In this document: one piece after another, positions 9,401 through 19,034 of the stretch | How positions within the stretch are numbered: the stretch's first letter is position 1 | Layout of the letters: every line of letters starts with the position of its first letter | NCBI GenBank assembly: GCA_947497755.1 | Contig: CANMHT010000008.1 | Location: forward strand, 1 to 64,000 | Origin: an uncultured Polaribacter sp. | GTDB taxonomy: Bacteria; Bacteroidota; Bacteroidia; Flavobacteriales; Flavobacteriaceae | Length of the DNA stretch: 64,000 nucleotides | Direction: 5' to 3' | Made by a program: the position numbers and the translations under genes | Notes under the pieces: generated by a model | Told to the model about the DNA's origin: nothing | Seen by the model: only the letters and a program-made list of their open reading frames with translations | Database searches by the model: none

Positions 9401-11921
9401 AGCTAGAAATATCTTGATTAAAGGCTGTTGCTCCTTCAAACATCGATGCCATATTAGCTACTTTAGAAGTTTTTGTTCCCCAATTTAAAGGACTATTAAA
9501 TGCGGTAGCTCCTTTAAACATATTAGACATATTGGTTACTTTACTTACATCCCAAGAAGATAAATCTTGATTAAACACTGAACTTGTAACAGAATTCGTT
9601 GTTTTAAAAGAAACTTGTCCTTTAGAAGCAAACATAGATTCCATATTAGTTACATTAGCAACATTCCAAGAAGAAATATCTTGATTAAATGCTACTGCTC
9701 CTGCAAACATTTCAGACATACTTGTAATAGTACTCACATCCCAAGAAGAAATATCTCCATTAAACTTTTTTGCTCCAAAAAACATAGCAGTTAAATCAGT
9801 AACCTCCTTTAAATCTGGCGTATCTGTTGCAGTAATATTTAAGTTTTCACATTGATAAAAAGTTCTATTAAAAGATTTCCATTTAATATCTCCCCACTGT
9901 TGAACATCAATAATTTTATTTCTTAATCCAGAGTTTTCAAAACTAACTGCAGGAAATTTCCCTGCTATTTTTACAGTATAAGTTCCTGGGTTCGTATAAG
10001 TATGATTAACACTTCCTGTTTCATTAGATGTAGTGCCATCTCCCCAATCTATTGTATAATCATAAACATAAGAATTGCTAAGTTGTAATTGAATATTTTC
10101 GTTTGCTGTAGTGGTTTTCCAAACAGTTATAAATGGTTTCTGTTGAGTTGTTACTGTTTTTACTTCTCCCTCTTTGCTCCCAATACTATTTATTGCATAA
10201 GCAGCGTAGCTATATGAAGTATTTGATGTTAAATCAGTTATTTTTTTATTATAAGCTCCTGTAGCACCGTTTTCTACAACCTTAATAACCTTACCATTAC
10301 CTGCTTCTGCAAGTGTTGGAGTAGCATCTTCTGTTGTTAATGCGTATACAAAGCCTCTTTCTGTAATTGAAGCTCCTCCATTTGAAGTTATATTTCCTTC
10401 TAATGTTGTAGATGTTGTAGTAACAGCACTTGCATCTACTGTAGTAACTTCTGGAGCAGATGTAAATGATAAAGAAAAGAGTTCATCACCAACAGTAGTA
10501 TTAAATGCTCTAAAATAAAAATTGTCTTTTAAAACCGCTATATCAATAACCTCATGCCCACTATTCGGATTTCTAGAAAAATCAAAATAGTAAGCAGTTT
10601 CTATAGCTTTAACAAGTTTTGTTCCTACAACAGTGCCATCTGTCTCCCATAATTCTTTTTTAGTATTTTGATTAGTTATATTGAAATATAATTTATCCTT
10701 GAAAACCATCAATTTTTCCGGTAGAGAGTTTGCTACTCCCATACTTATATCTTTCAGAAGCATTGTTCCTGATTCTGTACCATCAGTCACCCACAACTCT
10801 TTTCCATTTAATGCTGTGTAATTAGTATAGTAAAGTTTATTATTAAAAGAAGTTAGGTGTTCTTGCACCCAATGAATTGGCATACTATGTGTTACTTTCA
10901 CCAATTTTGTACCAGCCTCTGTACCATCAGTTAACCATATCTCATAACCATTTACTCCATCATTTGCGCTAAAATAAAGTTTATCATTACAAACAGTAAG
11001 ATTAACAGGATTAGAACCTCCTGTACCTGGATTAATATCTTTGACCTGTTTAGTTCCTGATTCTGTTCCATCGCTTTCCCACAATTCAGATCCATTAGTT
11101 CCATCATTTCCTTTAAAATAGAGTTTATTATTAAAAACCACTAGTGATTCTTTGCCGGTTTTATCAAGATTAACATCTTTAAGTTTTATAGTACCAGCTT
11201 CAGAGCCATCACTTACCCATAAATTACCATTGGGTCCACTAAAATAAACTTTGTCATTAAAAGTTGTTAAATTCTCTGGATTTGAATGATTAGGGCCAAA
11301 ACCAGAATTTCCTGGACTCAAATCTTTTACTAGTTTTGTACCTGCTTCAGTACCATCGCTCACCCATAATTCATATCCATGAGCGCCGTCATTTGCTACA
11401 AAATAAAACTTGGTTGCACCTACTGTAACATTTCTTAATGTTGAGCTAGATCCAGCCCCATTAGCATTTACATCTTTAAACAGCTGAGTCCCAGCTTCAG
11501 TACCATCAGATACCCATAATTCATTTCCATTAATACCATCATCTGCACTAAAATAAATCTTGTTATTAAATACGGTTAGATGACTTGGGTTTGAACCATT
11601 AGCTCCAGCATTAATGTCCTTTAGTAGTTTTGTACCTGCTTCAGTTCCGTCAGTTTCCCATAACTCTAATCCTGAAGTAGTAGTACTCGCTGTAAAATAA
11701 ATTTTATTATTAAGTGTTATTAAATTTTGAGGACTGGAAGAACCTGTTCCGTTATTTATATCCTTTACAACACTTAATTGTTGTCCTTGAAGTATAAAAA
11801 CACTAAAAAATGTAAGTAGTAACATTAGTGTTTTAATTGGTTTTGTTTTTCTAAAAAAACTTTTAATATTTTCTCTTAAGAAACAATTCTTATTAGAGGG
11901 TATAAGTAGTTGTTTTTTCAT
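3438..11921 (-). CDS. Giant modular type IX-secreted surface protein (2827 aa) with gliding-motility C-terminal domain
   Basis: Signal sequence: residues 1-47, with an unusually long charged N-region. Residues ~48-490 hold eight ELWxxDGTxxGT repeats plus one degenerate copy. A fibronectin-III-like segment lies near 490-595. Two copies of a cassette follow: a PKD-like domain with WGDGT, then BspA-type (DUF285) repeats, then a YDKLLNAWS...GW.ITD.GK.C cap. They cover ~600-1065 with 11 repeats and ~1070-1610 with 14. After these come an SbsA-like Ig domain (~1614-1717), MBG/YDG-type domains (~1720-1975), a second Fn3-like domain (~2044-2147), two SbsA-like Ig domains (to ~2370), two near-identical bacterial Ig domains (~2370-2567) and one more Ig domain (to ~2660). 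Calcium-binding thrombospondin-3-type repeats start near 2665 (DTDDDNDG). The C-terminal domain begins at ~2734 ([10 protein letters not shown]), the sorting signal of type IX substrates. A role as adhesin or surface scaffold is inferred. The partner PorP/SprF follows. Confidence 0.93.
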   Translation of the reverse strand: MKKQLLIPSNKNCFLRENIKSFFRKTKPIKTLMLLLTFFSVFILQGQQLSVVKDINNGTGSSSPQNLITLNNKIYFTASTTTSGLELWETDGTEAGTKLLKDINAGANGSNPSHLTVFNNKIYFSADDGINGNELWVSDGTEAGTQLFKDVNANGAGSSSTLRNVTVGATKFYFVANDGAHGYELWVSDGTEAGTKLVKDLSPGNSGFGPNHSNPENLTTFNDKVYFSGPNGNLWVSDGSEAGTIKLKDVNLDKTGKESLVVFNNKLYFKGNDGTNGSELWESDGTESGTKQVKDINPGTGGSNPVNLTVCNDKLYFSANDGVNGYEIWLTDGTEAGTKLVKVTHSMPIHWVQEHLTSFNNKLYYTNYTALNGKELWVTDGTESGTMLLKDISMGVANSLPEKLMVFKDKLYFNITNQNTKKELWETDGTVVGTKLVKAIETAYYFDFSRNPNSGHEVIDIAVLKDNFYFRAFNTTVGDELFSLSFTSAPEVTTVDASAVTTTSTTLEGNITSNGGASITERGFVYALTTEDATPTLAEAGNGKVIKVVENGATGAYNKKITDLTSNTSYSYAAYAINSIGSKEGEVKTVTTQQKPFITVWKTTTANENIQLQLSNSYVYDYTIDWGDGTTSNETGSVNHTYTNPGTYTVKIAGKFPAVSFENSGLRNKIIDVQQWGDIKWKSFNRTFYQCENLNITATDTPDLKEVTDLTAMFFGAKKFNGDISSWDVSTITSMSEMFAGAVAFNQDISSWNVANVTNMESMFASKGQVSFKTTNSVTSSVFNQDLSSWDVSKVTNMSNMFKGATAFNSPLNWGTKTSKVANMASMFEGATAFNQDISSWDVSSVTSMSKMFKDATAFNSPLNWNTKTSKVISMTWMFEGATSFNQDISGWDVSKVTNISSMFSGATSFNQNISGWNVSSAIYLSSMFYNATAFNQDISGWNVNNVTTMSGMFRGATSFNQDLSAWANKMSKVTSIAQMFYGATSFNQDISNWNVENITSMSFIFQDATGFSSKNYDKLLNAWSQQNVQNNVEFGGYGIYYCNGEVGRNSLKAKGWTITDSGKKCPKPFITVWKTTTANESITIPVNTKYAYNYTVDWGDGTITNEQAEGDAMHSYATAGNYTIKITGDFPAIYFVNKGDKEKIINIQQWGDIEWKSFDSAFHGCINLNSTATDAPNLTNVTRMDGIFLNASSFNGNVSNWDVSNVTNMANMFLNATVFNQDLSNWNVKNVTTMSHMFQGASKFNQDLSNWNVGKVEDFWGMFLEAKSFNGNLSNWNIGEHIGEGKFINMQAMFSIASSFNQPLTNWDLSKVNNTSWMFNSASSFNQNLSNWNVSNVTNMSRMFLDAVKFNSDVSNWNVSKVINMHGMFAANQGKIATFNQDLSKWNVSNVELISSMFYNNSEFNQDISGWDVSNVTNMSQMFWEASAFDQDLSSWDVGSVTNMSGMFGAFDSRTVFNQDISNWNVSNVTNMSLMFQYNIKFNQDLSKWGNKTSKVTNMNFMFAGAEMFNQDLSDWDVSNVEGMEELFWGSKVFNQDLSNWDIRKVKNMKLMFHNSLLSIENYDKLLNAWSKQEVQSNVVFGAEGIHFCEGTEGKNALVSKGWVITDAGKDCPPMLVSTTPENKATNIALDTNIEFIFDEAIKRGTVITDQIGNIILSKATDEEAKAIAIDISITATKLIINPKENLEPNTQYFLAIQKGAITDLKGNNGKQLTKFFTTVNKLTPTITFNSFEKTYGDDVVMLNATSNSSATISYAIVGEARGASITENKLTLGNVGTITVKATVKENSTHFSALKEATVKINKAVLIATAENKSKVYGDSNPVFTINYSGFKNGDTVKDLTTKPAVNSTATKTTNVGTVAITISEGVSANYAIKTVPGNLTINKANLTAKADNKERMYGEVNPVFTINYTGFKNGEDVDAIDSKPLINTNANSTSNVGTYDINLTDGNDNNYAILTEKGTLNIVKRGIEITADLGQNKISGATDPTFTYQITSGSLVGSDSFSGELTREAGELTGTYNILIGTLTLGNNYDLSFISNPFRIDLVVTTGHISRSSKSVIVTGVVGAGIGVVERGVVYSSVDTTPELGEANVIKVADDTTTGPFVVEVYGLNPNTTYYYQSYIITKVAKSTNTPTVYGGIKSFTTLAIEPNIVSKLPMNSALKVTPDTNLTLNFDTNVQKGTGNILIKKSADNSIVETIDVTNANVNITGNTVTINPTVDLPQKTALYVEIPIGAIEDTSSNSWTGFGASTDWNFTTDDTVAPTLIGLSPSNNTVNVTPRVNFMMTFSEDIKKGAGSILVKKVADDSTVGSLDVTSAMVSIAGNIVTIDPSMDMPSETALYIEVPATAFLDLYDNAYVGFVDKTTWSFTTADITKPTVSITSTASNPTNAPFTATVTFSEDVSNFEMADITVANATVSNFVATSASVYTALITPTADGNVTIDVAADVANDAATNTNTAATQFSILYDTVKPTVAITSTVSNPTNAPFTATITFSEDVLNFEMADITLTNATASNFTTTSASVYTALITPTADGTVSIDIAADVANDAATNTNTTATQLSTLYDATKPNAPLIAGIDTYSCAGVTTTTADNTLVFNGTAEANSIVELFINASSVGTTTADASGNWTYDHSSVTLADGTYNARATATDAATNTSDDSTTFSIIIDTKDFDGDGNPDFCDTDDDNDGVLDVDDNSYLPNPDQEDSNNNGIGDVQEDCDNDGILNYYDTENEGCQASIVMKKKYGFSPNGDGVNDTWVIENIALYPNNVVNIYNRSGKLVFSMKGYDNSFNGFSNKTSSSNKLPVGAYYFTVEFNTPGAKPAKGWIYINY
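7215..8400 (-). repeat. BspA/DUF285 leucine-rich-type repeat array B (14 units)
   Basis: Fourteen units of about 25 residues carry [20 protein letters not shown]. They end in the same cap sequence as array A ([11 protein letters not shown] and [11 protein letters not shown]), so the whole cassette is duplicated. Confidence 0.9.
8678..8720 (-). repeat. 43-nt exact repeat, copy 1 (second copy 10097-10139)
   Basis: The 43 bases at 8678-8720 are identical to those at 10097-10139. They encode the start of both PKD-like modules ([14 protein letters not shown]). This is the best-preserved part of the duplicated PKD-plus-repeat cassette. Confidence 0.85.
8850..9800 (-). repeat. BspA/DUF285 leucine-rich-type repeat array A (11 units)
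   Basis: Eleven units of about 25 residues each carry the pattern FNQDISxWDVSxVTxMSxMF. Two are variants of the type FNSPLNWxTKTSKV. One unit carries an insertion of about 14 residues near 9585-9640. Confidence 0.9.
10480..11770 (-). repeat. Array of eight to nine ELWxxDGT repeats
   Basis: The minus-strand translation shows eight clear ELW/NLW/EIW-xxDG(T/S)xxGT motifs spaced about 48-55 residues apart, each preceded by a strand of the type [13 protein letters not shown] ninth copy at the C-terminal end is degenerate (DELFSLSF). Such repeats may form a beta-propeller-like fold; that is an inference. Confidence 0.85.
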
Positions 11922-12097
11922 GCTAAAAAAGTATGTTTTTGGTTAATTTTCCCTTAATTCAAAAGATTTTAAATTTTAATTAACTTCAATGATAGCAGAT
12001 ATAGTTCCTAATTGAAAAAATATGATACAAACGACACAATTATGTTACCAACAACCTAAATTTTTAACTTTTACACCTTAAAATCCTCTTTATCTAA

Positions 12098-12128
12098 TTG
12101 CAAGGCACTATTATTTAATATATATTTG
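12098..12128 (+). promoter_or_regulatory. Bacteroidetes-type promoter of the kinase/regulator operon
   Basis: A TTG at 12098-12100 (-33) is separated by 20 bases from TATATTTG at 12121-12128 (-7, consensus TAnnTTTG). It lies 26 bases upstream of the ATG at 12155. Confidence 0.65.
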
Positions 12129-12154
12129 TTTGGTTAACCTGATTCCCGATCTAA

Positions 12155-14005
12155 ATGCATAAGTACCCCTATATATATGTGTTTTTCTTCTTGGTTTTTT
12201 CCTCTATTCAAGCCCAAAATAATACAGAAGAAAAACCTCTTTTTGAACTTTCATATTATGATGATGTTCATTCTGAAGAAAACTATAAGTCCATTCAACA
12301 AAAAAAGTTTATCTCAACTAAAGAGAAGTATGTTAATTTAGGGATTACCAAAAGTGCTTTATGGGTAAAAGTAGATTTAAACACAAAAAAACTAGACCCG
12401 AAAACTATAATTGAAGTACAAACCCCTCTAAAAGACAGCATTACTGTATTTTACACATTAAAGAACAAAGAAATTGTCACAAAAAAATTGGGACTAATGT
12501 ATGCTTACTCCAAAAACAAGTTCAATCATTATTTACCTGTTTTTGAAATACCAATAAATGATTTAAATTCTAATGAGGTATACATAAAAGTAAAAAGTAG
12601 ATACTCAATGTTTTTCCCTTTAGACATCAAAAGCACAGAAAACTTTTACAAAGAAAGAGTTAACTCATATATCGTTGGTGGATTGCTAATAGGTGGGTTA
12701 TTATTAATGGGGATTTATAACCTATTTCTTTACTTTAGTGTTCGAGATTTTAGCTATATTTTATATGTCATAGCTTTGCTTTCTGCGATCTTATCTCAAG
12801 GATATCTTTTTGGTATATTAACGCCTTATTTGAGTCCGGAATCTCCCGAATTTAACTTTCGATTTCCTCTAGTTATTATGTGTAATACTGGAATTTTTAG
12901 TTCTTTATTTACCATTCGATTTTTAAATGTTAAAGCCAATAGTAAGTTTTTATATTACTTGCTTTTATTTGCAGCTACTTTGCTATTCTTAAATGGTGTT
13001 TTTGAATTATTACAAATCAACGATTACATCTCTAGAAAGGCGAATATAATTCTTATCATATCTACTTCTTTAGTTATTTTTTCATCAGCATTAAATAGTC
13101 TTTTAAAGAAAAATAGTATTGCCATTTACTTTACTATTGCTTGGACATTTTACCTTTTTGGGATGATTACATTTGCACTAAAATCTGTTGGTATACTTCC
13201 ACATAATTCATTTACCGATCATTTTATGCATGTAGGAACATTTATGGAAGTTATGCTTTTATCCTTTGCCTTGGGTCATAAATATTCTTTAATCAGATTA
13301 GAGAAAGAACGACTAGAAAGGCAAACAAGAAAAGAGTTAGAACTTTTGGTAAAAAAGCAAACTGAAAAACTTAAAATTTCTTTAGAAGAAAAAGAAGTCT
13401 TATTAAAAGAAGTACATCATCGTGTAAAAAACAATTTACAAATTGTTATAAGTTTATTAGATTTACAAGTTGCCTCAATCAAAAACACTAAAAACAAAGA
13501 AATTTTAGCACAAAGTAAATCAAGGGTGTATTCGATGTCCTTAATTCACCAAAAGCTTTATCAATCTGATAACTTTGCCCGTATAAACATAAAAAATTAT
13601 ATAGAAGAGTTGTTTACTTATGTTAAAAATAGCTATCACCATCTTTCATTAGATTTAAAACATTCTTTAACCATTGATGATAAAGAATTGTCATTGACAA
13701 AAGCAATTCCATTAGGGCTAATTATTAATGAGCTTCTAACCAATTGCTTTAAACATAGTTTTAAAAATGATAAAGCCAACGAACTTAAAATTTCAGTAGA
13801 CTTTAATGAAGATGCCCTTATTTTAATCATTGCTGATTCTGGTGAAGGTTTTGACCAAAATACAGGAACTGGTGGTGTAAAAAAATCTCTTGGTTTATTT
13901 TTAATTAAATCTTTATCAAAACAATTACGCGGTAACATTATTAGGTATCATAAAGACGGCCTTTTTGTGACTCAATTAACAATCCCTACAAAAGAGGCAA
14001 TATAA
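12155..14005 (+). CDS. 7TMR-DISM sensor histidine kinase (HisKA_2 type)
   Basis: The protein has 616 residues. A signal peptide (to about SIQAQ, residue 21) is followed by an extracytoplasmic 7TMR-DISMED2-like sensing domain (residues ~22-165). Next come seven membrane segments (~172-375), a coiled coil (~380-418) and a HisKA_2 phosphoacceptor region with EVHHRVKNNLQIV, the likely phosphorylated histidine being H421. A C-terminal HATPase has an N box (NELLTNCFKH) and a G1 box (ADSGEGF). The extracytoplasmic domain of this class often binds carbohydrates or similar ligands in known relatives; the ligand here is unknown. The response regulator gene starts 2 bp downstream, so the two surely form one system. 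The gene diverges from the giant surface protein with 233 bp between them. Confidence 0.93.
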   Translation: MHKYPYIYVFFFLVFSSIQAQNNTEEKPLFELSYYDDVHSEENYKSIQQKKFISTKEKYVNLGITKSALWVKVDLNTKKLDPKTIIEVQTPLKDSITVFYTLKNKEIVTKKLGLMYAYSKNKFNHYLPVFEIPINDLNSNEVYIKVKSRYSMFFPLDIKSTENFYKERVNSYIVGGLLIGGLLLMGIYNLFLYFSVRDFSYILYVIALLSAILSQGYLFGILTPYLSPESPEFNFRFPLVIMCNTGIFSSLFTIRFLNVKANSKFLYYLLLFAATLLFLNGVFELLQINDYISRKANIILIISTSLVIFSSALNSLLKKNSIAIYFTIAWTFYLFGMITFALKSVGILPHNSFTDHFMHVGTFMEVMLLSFALGHKYSLIRLEKERLERQTRKELELLVKKQTEKLKISLEEKEVLLKEVHHRVKNNLQIVISLLDLQVASIKNTKNKEILAQSKSRVYSMSLIHQKLYQSDNFARINIKNYIEELFTYVKNSYHHLSLDLKHSLTIDDKELSLTKAIPLGLIINELLTNCFKHSFKNDKANELKISVDFNEDALILIIADSGEGFDQNTGTGGVKKSLGLFLIKSLSKQLRGNIIRYHKDGLFVTQLTIPTKEAI

Positions 14006-14007
14006 AT

Positions 14008-14706
14008 ATGATAGATACAAAAATTTTAATTGTAGAAGACGAACAAATCATTGCTGAAAATCTACGTTTTATTCTTAATGAATATGGTTATAGCTTTGTT
14101 GATGTAGCAATGGATAAAGATGAAGCTATTCATTTATTTGAAAAAAATAACTACGATTTGGTTTTAATGGATGTAAATTTAGGAATGGCTAGCTCTAGTG
14201 ATGGAATTGACCTCATAAAAGAGTTAAAGAAAAAGTATTCTTTTATTTTTATCTATGTTACTGCAAATGCTGATACCAATACTGTAGAAAAAGCAAAAGA
14301 AACAAATCCTGCTGGTTATATTGTTAAACCTTTTGTTAACAGTTCTATTTATGCAAATGTTGAAATTGCTTTAAACACCTTTAAAAAAGAAGAGTATTTT
14401 ACATATATACACAAAGGAATGCAACAACAAATTCTTTTATCTAATGTAACTTATATTAAAGCCGATGGCTCTTACATACATATTTACATGGATGATAAAA
14501 GCAAACATTTTGTTAGAAAATCCATTGCAGAATTTGGTGAAGCACATCAAAATAATTTTATTAGAATTCACAAATCTTTACTAGTAAACCTAGACCATGT
14601 TCAAGCATATACAAGTAGAGTTGTTCAAATAGATGAAGAAAAACTTTCGCTAGGAAGAACTTATAAAAAGAATTTTCTTTTGGCTATGAAGCAAAAAAAA
14701 GGATAA
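14008..14706 (+). CDS. LytTR response regulator, partner of the upstream kinase
   Basis: The protein has 232 residues. The receiver domain (1-125) keeps the acidic pair E10/D11, the phosphoacceptor D55 (LVLMDVN) and the switch lysine in VKPF. The LytTR DNA-binding domain (~135-230) has VTYIKADGSYIHIY and FIRIHKSLLVNLDHV. It follows the histidine kinase by 2 bp and is closed by a strong terminator, so the pair is a self-contained two-gene operon. Its targets are not shown by the sequence; the divergent giant surface protein is one candidate because LytTR regulators often act on neighbouring envelope genes. Confidence 0.95.
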   Translation: MIDTKILIVEDEQIIAENLRFILNEYGYSFVDVAMDKDEAIHLFEKNNYDLVLMDVNLGMASSSDGIDLIKELKKKYSFIFIYVTANADTNTVEKAKETNPAGYIVKPFVNSSIYANVEIALNTFKKEEYFTYIHKGMQQQILLSNVTYIKADGSYIHIYMDDKSKHFVRKSIAEFGEAHQNNFIRIHKSLLVNLDHVQAYTSRVVQIDEEKLSLGRTYKKNFLLAMKQKKG

Positions 14707-14726
14707 AATTTTAACAAACCTAATAC

Positions 14727-14763
14727 AAAAAAAGCCTTCACAAAATTTGTGAAGGCTTTTTAG
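14727..14763. terminator. Bidirectional terminator between the LytTR regulator and dsbD
   Basis: A perfect 12-bp stem AGCCTTCACAAA (14733-14744) pairs with TTTGTGAAGGCT (14746-14757). It is flanked by A and T runs that serve both converging genes. Confidence 0.9.
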
Positions 14764-14792
14764 TTTTATATTACTTTTTAAAAAATATATAT

Positions 14793-16745
14793 TTATTTCT
14801 TAAAGTTTCCAACACCTTTTGCTAACCAGTTATAATACTCGTCTACATCAGGTGTATATGCAACAGGAGCTATTAAATTATTCTCCTCATGATCCATTAA
14901 CACATACAAAGGCTGAGTGTTTGCTTTGTATTTTATCGTTTGTAACTCACTCCATTTCTCACCTATATACTTTAACTTTTTGCCTGGTTTTAACTTAGAA
15001 TCTACTACCTCGTTAACAGGCAAAGGTCTTTTATCATCTACATATAATGAGATTAAAACTACATCGTTCTTTAACACATTAAGCACTTTAGGTTTTACCC
15101 ATACATTTTGCTCCATTTTTCTACAATTAACACATGCATGTCCTGTAAAATCTAACATAACTGGCTTTCCTACTTTTTTAGCATATGCCAATCCTTTATC
15201 ATAATCGTTAAAAGCTAAAATATCATGTGGCGCCATTAAATGAGCTCCTTCTGGGATGTCTGAATGAGCAGCTGCTCCTCCACTTCCTAATTTGGTAAAT
15301 CCTACGCCATAAGGAGATTCGCTATAATGTTGTGGTGGTGGAAAAGCACTGATTAAATTTAATGGTGCTCCCCACAAACCTGGTATCATATAAATGGTAA
15401 AAGACAATACTATTAATCCTAGACTTAATCTTCCTACAGAGATATGAGTTAATGGACTATCGTGTGGTAATTGTATTTTCCCGAATAAATAAAAGGCTAA
15501 TGCTCCAAAAATGGCAATCCAAATAGCAATAAATACTTCTCTTTCTAATAAATGTAATTGCAATACTAAATCTGCATTTGATAAGAATTTAAAAGCCAAT
15601 GCTAATTCCAAAAACCCTAAAACTACTTTTACTGTATTTAACCATCCACCTGATTTTGGTAATGAATTTAACCATCCTGGGAAAGCTGCAAACAATGCAA
15701 ATGGCAATGCAATTGCTAATGAAAACCCTAGCATTCCAATAATTGGTCCTAATTGACTTCCTCCTGATGCTGCTTCAACTAATAAAGTTCCTACAATTGG
15801 TCCAGTACATGAAAAAGAAACAATGGCCAATGCCAATGCCATAAAAAAGATTCCTACCATACCTCCTTTATCTGCTTGGGCATCTACTTTGGTTCCCCAA
15901 GAACTTGGCAATGTTAATTCGAAGGCTCCTAAAAAAGACACTGCAAAAAGGATTAATAACGCAAAGAAGATTAAATTAAACCAAACATTTGTTGATAAAG
16001 CATTTAATGCATCTGCTCCAAAAATAAAACTCACTAAGGTTCCTAATAACACATAAATAACTACAATTGAAATTCCATAAATAATCGCATTTCTTATTCC
16101 GGCTGCTCTACTTTTACTTTGCTTAGTAAAGAAGCTAACCGTCATAGGAATCATAGGAAAAACACAGGGTGTTAATAAGGCTGCAAATCCTGAGAAAAAT
16201 GCAATTAGAAAAATCCCTAACAATCCTTTCTTTTCTGAGGTATTTTGATTTTCGTTAGTAACGGTTGGTGTTGCTTCTTTTGTTACAACAGGTGTACCTT
16301 TCTTAATCACAAACTCTAAATCAATTTCTGTTGGATTTAAACATTGTGTATCATTACAAACCATAAAATACACTGTACCAAAAATGGTAGTTGTTTTATC
16401 TGTTACATTTACAATTTGCTCAAAAGTTGCACTGTCATTAAAGTACTTGATTTTCATTTCAAATACAGTATCGTATTCTGTTTCCCCTGTTTCTTCTTGT
16501 GTCTTTCCTTCTAAACTAAATGTACCATCATCCTTATAATTAAATTGTGTTGGAATCGGTCCTCCATCAGGTACTTTTTGAGAATACAAATGCCAACCTT
16601 TATCAATAGCAGCTTTGGTAATTAATTTGTATTGTGTTTCTGATATTTTCTCTACTGATGTAGTCCAATCTACTGGATCTACTATTTGAGAAAAGCTATT
16701 TAGTGTTAAAAATAGGGTTACTAATAGCAATAACTTATTTTTCAT
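14793..16745 (-). CDS. dsbD: Thiol:disulfide interchange protein DsbD
   Basis: The protein has 650 residues with the full three-part architecture. After a signal peptide (ends near NSFSQ) there is an N-terminal immunoglobulin-like domain (residues ~22-160) with the pair of cysteines in [14 protein letters not shown] membrane domain (~175-480) has the CcdA-type cysteines in [11 protein letters not shown] and [12 protein letters not shown]-terminal thioredoxin domain (~510-650) has [10 protein letters not shown]. The protein carries reducing power from cytoplasmic thioredoxin across the inner membrane to periplasmic thiol proteins. It lies 87 bp downstream of galT on the same strand but has its own -7 element. 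Confidence 0.95.
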   Translation of the reverse strand: MKNKLLLLVTLFLTLNSFSQIVDPVDWTTSVEKISETQYKLITKAAIDKGWHLYSQKVPDGGPIPTQFNYKDDGTFSLEGKTQEETGETEYDTVFEMKIKYFNDSATFEQIVNVTDKTTTIFGTVYFMVCNDTQCLNPTEIDLEFVIKKGTPVVTKEATPTVTNENQNTSEKKGLLGIFLIAFFSGFAALLTPCVFPMIPMTVSFFTKQSKSRAAGIRNAIIYGISIVVIYVLLGTLVSFIFGADALNALSTNVWFNLIFFALLILFAVSFLGAFELTLPSSWGTKVDAQADKGGMVGIFFMALALAIVSFSCTGPIVGTLLVEAASGGSQLGPIIGMLGFSLAIALPFALFAAFPGWLNSLPKSGGWLNTVKVVLGFLELALAFKFLSNADLVLQLHLLEREVFIAIWIAIFGALAFYLFGKIQLPHDSPLTHISVGRLSLGLIVLSFTIYMIPGLWGAPLNLISAFPPPQHYSESPYGVGFTKLGSGGAAAHSDIPEGAHLMAPHDILAFNDYDKGLAYAKKVGKPVMLDFTGHACVNCRKMEQNVWVKPKVLNVLKNDVVLISLYVDDKRPLPVNEVVDSKLKPGKKLKYIGEKWSELQTIKYKANTQPLYVLMDHEENNLIAPVAYTPDVDEYYNWLAKGVGNFKK

Positions 16746-16765
16746 TTGATTGATTTTGTGGTTTT

Positions 16766-16773
16766 CAAAGATA
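16766..16773 (-). promoter_or_regulatory. Putative -7 element of dsbD
   Basis: The minus strand reads TATCTTTG (TAnnTTTG) about 20 bases before the dsbD ATG at 16745. No clear -33 TTG was seen. Confidence 0.45.
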
Positions 16774-16832
16774 ATTATTTCAGTAAGTTAACTATGATTT
16801 TCATGAGTATTTTAACATTACTTTTAACGTAA

Positions 16833-17858
16833 CTATCCTGTTATTTTATTTCTTAAAAGTTTTGCAGCACTCTCTGCAGTAATATCTCTTTGTGGCATTC
16901 CAAACATTTCATATCCTACCATAAATTTCTTAACGGTTGCACTACGTAGCAAAGGAGGATAAAAACTCATATGCCAATGCCAGTGATTGTTTTCTTCTCC
17001 ATTAGTTGGTGCTTGATGTATCCCGCTAGAATACGGAAAAGAACAATCAAATACGGCATCATAAGCTTTGGTTAACTTAGAAATGGCTTCTGCAAATAAA
17101 AACGAAGCATCATTAGATAGCAAACCAATATTTTTTTGTGCTTTTTTTGGAGCAATCATAGCTTCAAAAGGCCAAACAGCCCAAAATGGTACCAAAACAA
17201 CAAAGTCATCATTTTCAAAAACAATACGCTCTTTTAACTCTAATTCTTGCTGTAAATAATCTTCTAAAATTGATTGCTGATGTTCTTTAAAATATTGTAA
17301 CTGCTGAAAATCCTTTTTCTCAACTTCATTTGGTAAAGTAGACTGACTCCAGATTTGCCCATGTGGATGTGGATTGCTACATCCCATTACAGCACCTTTG
17401 TTCTCAAAAATTTGCACATAGTTAATCTTTGGTACAGCAGCCAATTCTTTAAATTCTTGTTGCCAAACAGCAACTACCTTTTGGATAGCATTTATCTCTA
17501 ATTCTGCTAACGACTTGGAATGATCTGGACTAAAGCAAACTACTTTACAAATCCCTTGTTCACTTTCGCTTTTTAAAAGTCCGTTATGAAACGAAAAATC
17601 TTTGGAATCTTTTTGTAATGCCCCAAAGTCATTCACAAAAACAAATGTATCTGTATATGCTGGGTTTACTTCTCCATTAACTCTTTTGTTACCAGCACAT
17701 AAATAGCAATTTTCATCATATGATTTTTGGGGTTCTTTTACTACTGTTTCATTTTGTCCTTGCCAAGGTCTTTTTGCTCTATGTGGCGAAACTAATACCC
17801 ATTCTCCTGTTAAAACATTTAATCTTTTATGAGAATAATCTTGTAAATCTGAATTCAT
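16833..17858 (-). CDS. galT: Galactose-1-phosphate uridylyltransferase
   Basis: The protein has 341 residues, the usual length. It keeps zinc-site cysteines in CYLCAGNKR, the active-site motif SNPHPHGQIWS of the GalT/HIT superfamily, and the second histidine cluster HWHWHMSFYPP. It exchanges UMP between UDP-glucose and galactose-1-phosphate in the Leloir pathway. It follows galK by 12 bp, so the two share an operon. No galE or galM is seen nearby. Confidence 0.96.
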   Translation of the reverse strand: MNSDLQDYSHKRLNVLTGEWVLVSPHRAKRPWQGQNETVVKEPQKSYDENCYLCAGNKRVNGEVNPAYTDTFVFVNDFGALQKDSKDFSFHNGLLKSESEQGICKVVCFSPDHSKSLAELEINAIQKVVAVWQQEFKELAAVPKINYVQIFENKGAVMGCSNPHPHGQIWSQSTLPNEVEKKDFQQLQYFKEHQQSILEDYLQQELELKERIVFENDDFVVLVPFWAVWPFEAMIAPKKAQKNIGLLSNDASFLFAEAISKLTKAYDAVFDCSFPYSSGIHQAPTNGEENNHWHWHMSFYPPLLRSATVKKFMVGYEMFGMPQRDITAESAAKLLRNKITG

Positions 17859-17870
17859 GATAACTAAAAT

Positions 17871-19028
17871 TTAAATACAATGTGTCCCTTTAGACAACTG
17901 TACTTGATAAAACGAGCATGCTTTTGAAAATTCTTTTTTATAAGCAGCGGCTATTTCTTCTTTAAAAGTCGAAACCTCTTTTTTAGACACTAAATTGATT
18001 GTACAACCACCAAAGCCACCACCCATCATTCTTGCACCAATATTGTGCTTACTTTCTTTTGCAAAATCAACTAAAAAATCTAATTCTACACAGCTTACGT
18101 TGTATTGATGCTGTAATCCATTATGAGAACCAAACATCAATTCTCCAAACAATTGCACATTGTTTTCTTTTAATGCATCAGAAGCTTTGATAGCTCTTTC
18201 ATTCTCTTCAATTACATACAGTCCTTTTAAAAAATCTTCTTCTAAAAGTGTTTCTTTAATTGACAAAAGTGCTTCTTTAGTAACATCACGTAATGCAGTT
18301 ACTTTTAAAAGTGATGCAATTTTCTCACACACATTTCTCCTATCGTTATAAGCACTATCTGCTAAACTATGTTTTACATTCGTATTTATCAGGAGTATTT
18401 CGTAGTCTTGAAAATCTACTTTAAATAATTCTGATTTTAGTGTCCTACAATCTAATAAAAGTGCAGAATTTTCTTGCCCAAACATGCTTGCATACTGATC
18501 CATAATTCCGCATTTAACATTTACAAAATCATGTTCTGCTTTTTGAGAAATATAAATCATTTCTTCTTTGCTCATTTCTAAAGCAAACAATTCATTTAAC
18601 CCAAAAACAATGCTATTTTCTAATGCTGCAGATGAAGAAAGTCCAGCACCTGATGGAATATTTCCTGCAAAAACAATATTGAAATTTGAATCTAAATTGT
18701 ACTTTTTCACTACTTCAAAAATAACTCCTAATACATAATTCTTCCAAGAACCATTTGTAATAGGAGCTAGGTTTTGTTTATCAAATGAATGTTCAGATTT
18801 AATATCTAAAGCATACATTGTACAAGAAGTAGCAGTTGTTTTTTGGATTGCACAAACGATGCCTTTGTCTATCGCCGCAGGAAAAACAAAACCATCATTA
18901 TAATCTGTATGTTCACCAATTAGATTGATTCTACCTGGTGCAAAAACTAACAATGGTTCTGAGTTGTATTTTTGCTGAAAAGCATTCCTTACTTTTGCAA
19001 TCAATTCTTGATTTGTATGAATACTCAT
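17871..19028 (-). CDS. galK: Galactokinase
   Basis: The protein has 385 residues with all GHMP/galactokinase signatures. They are PGRINLIGEHTDYNDG near residue 32 (galactose binding), GAGLSSSAALE near 125 (phosphate-binding loop), and MMGGGFGGCTI near 340. It phosphorylates galactose at C1 using ATP. It is encoded 6 bp after the GH109-like gene and 12 bp before galT, suggesting that galactose released by that neighbour's pathway feeds the kinase. Confidence 0.96.
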   Translation of the reverse strand: MSIHTNQELIAKVRNAFQQKYNSEPLLVFAPGRINLIGEHTDYNDGFVFPAAIDKGIVCAIQKTTATSCTMYALDIKSEHSFDKQNLAPITNGSWKNYVLGVIFEVVKKYNLDSNFNIVFAGNIPSGAGLSSSAALENSIVFGLNELFALEMSKEEMIYISQKAEHDFVNVKCGIMDQYASMFGQENSALLLDCRTLKSELFKVDFQDYEILLINTNVKHSLADSAYNDRRNVCEKIASLLKVTALRDVTKEALLSIKETLLEEDFLKGLYVIEENERAIKASDALKENNVQLFGELMFGSHNGLQHQYNVSCVELDFLVDFAKESKHNIGARMMGGGFGGCTINLVSKKEVSTFKEEIAAAYKKEFSKACSFYQVQLSKGTHCI

Positions 19029-19034
19029 AAATAA

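Noticed and set aside
7215..9800. Regularly spaced repeats considered as a CRISPR array
   Set aside because: The spacing is ~75 bases with codon-level variation in every unit and the reading frame is kept; no identical repeats with unique spacers and no cas genes.
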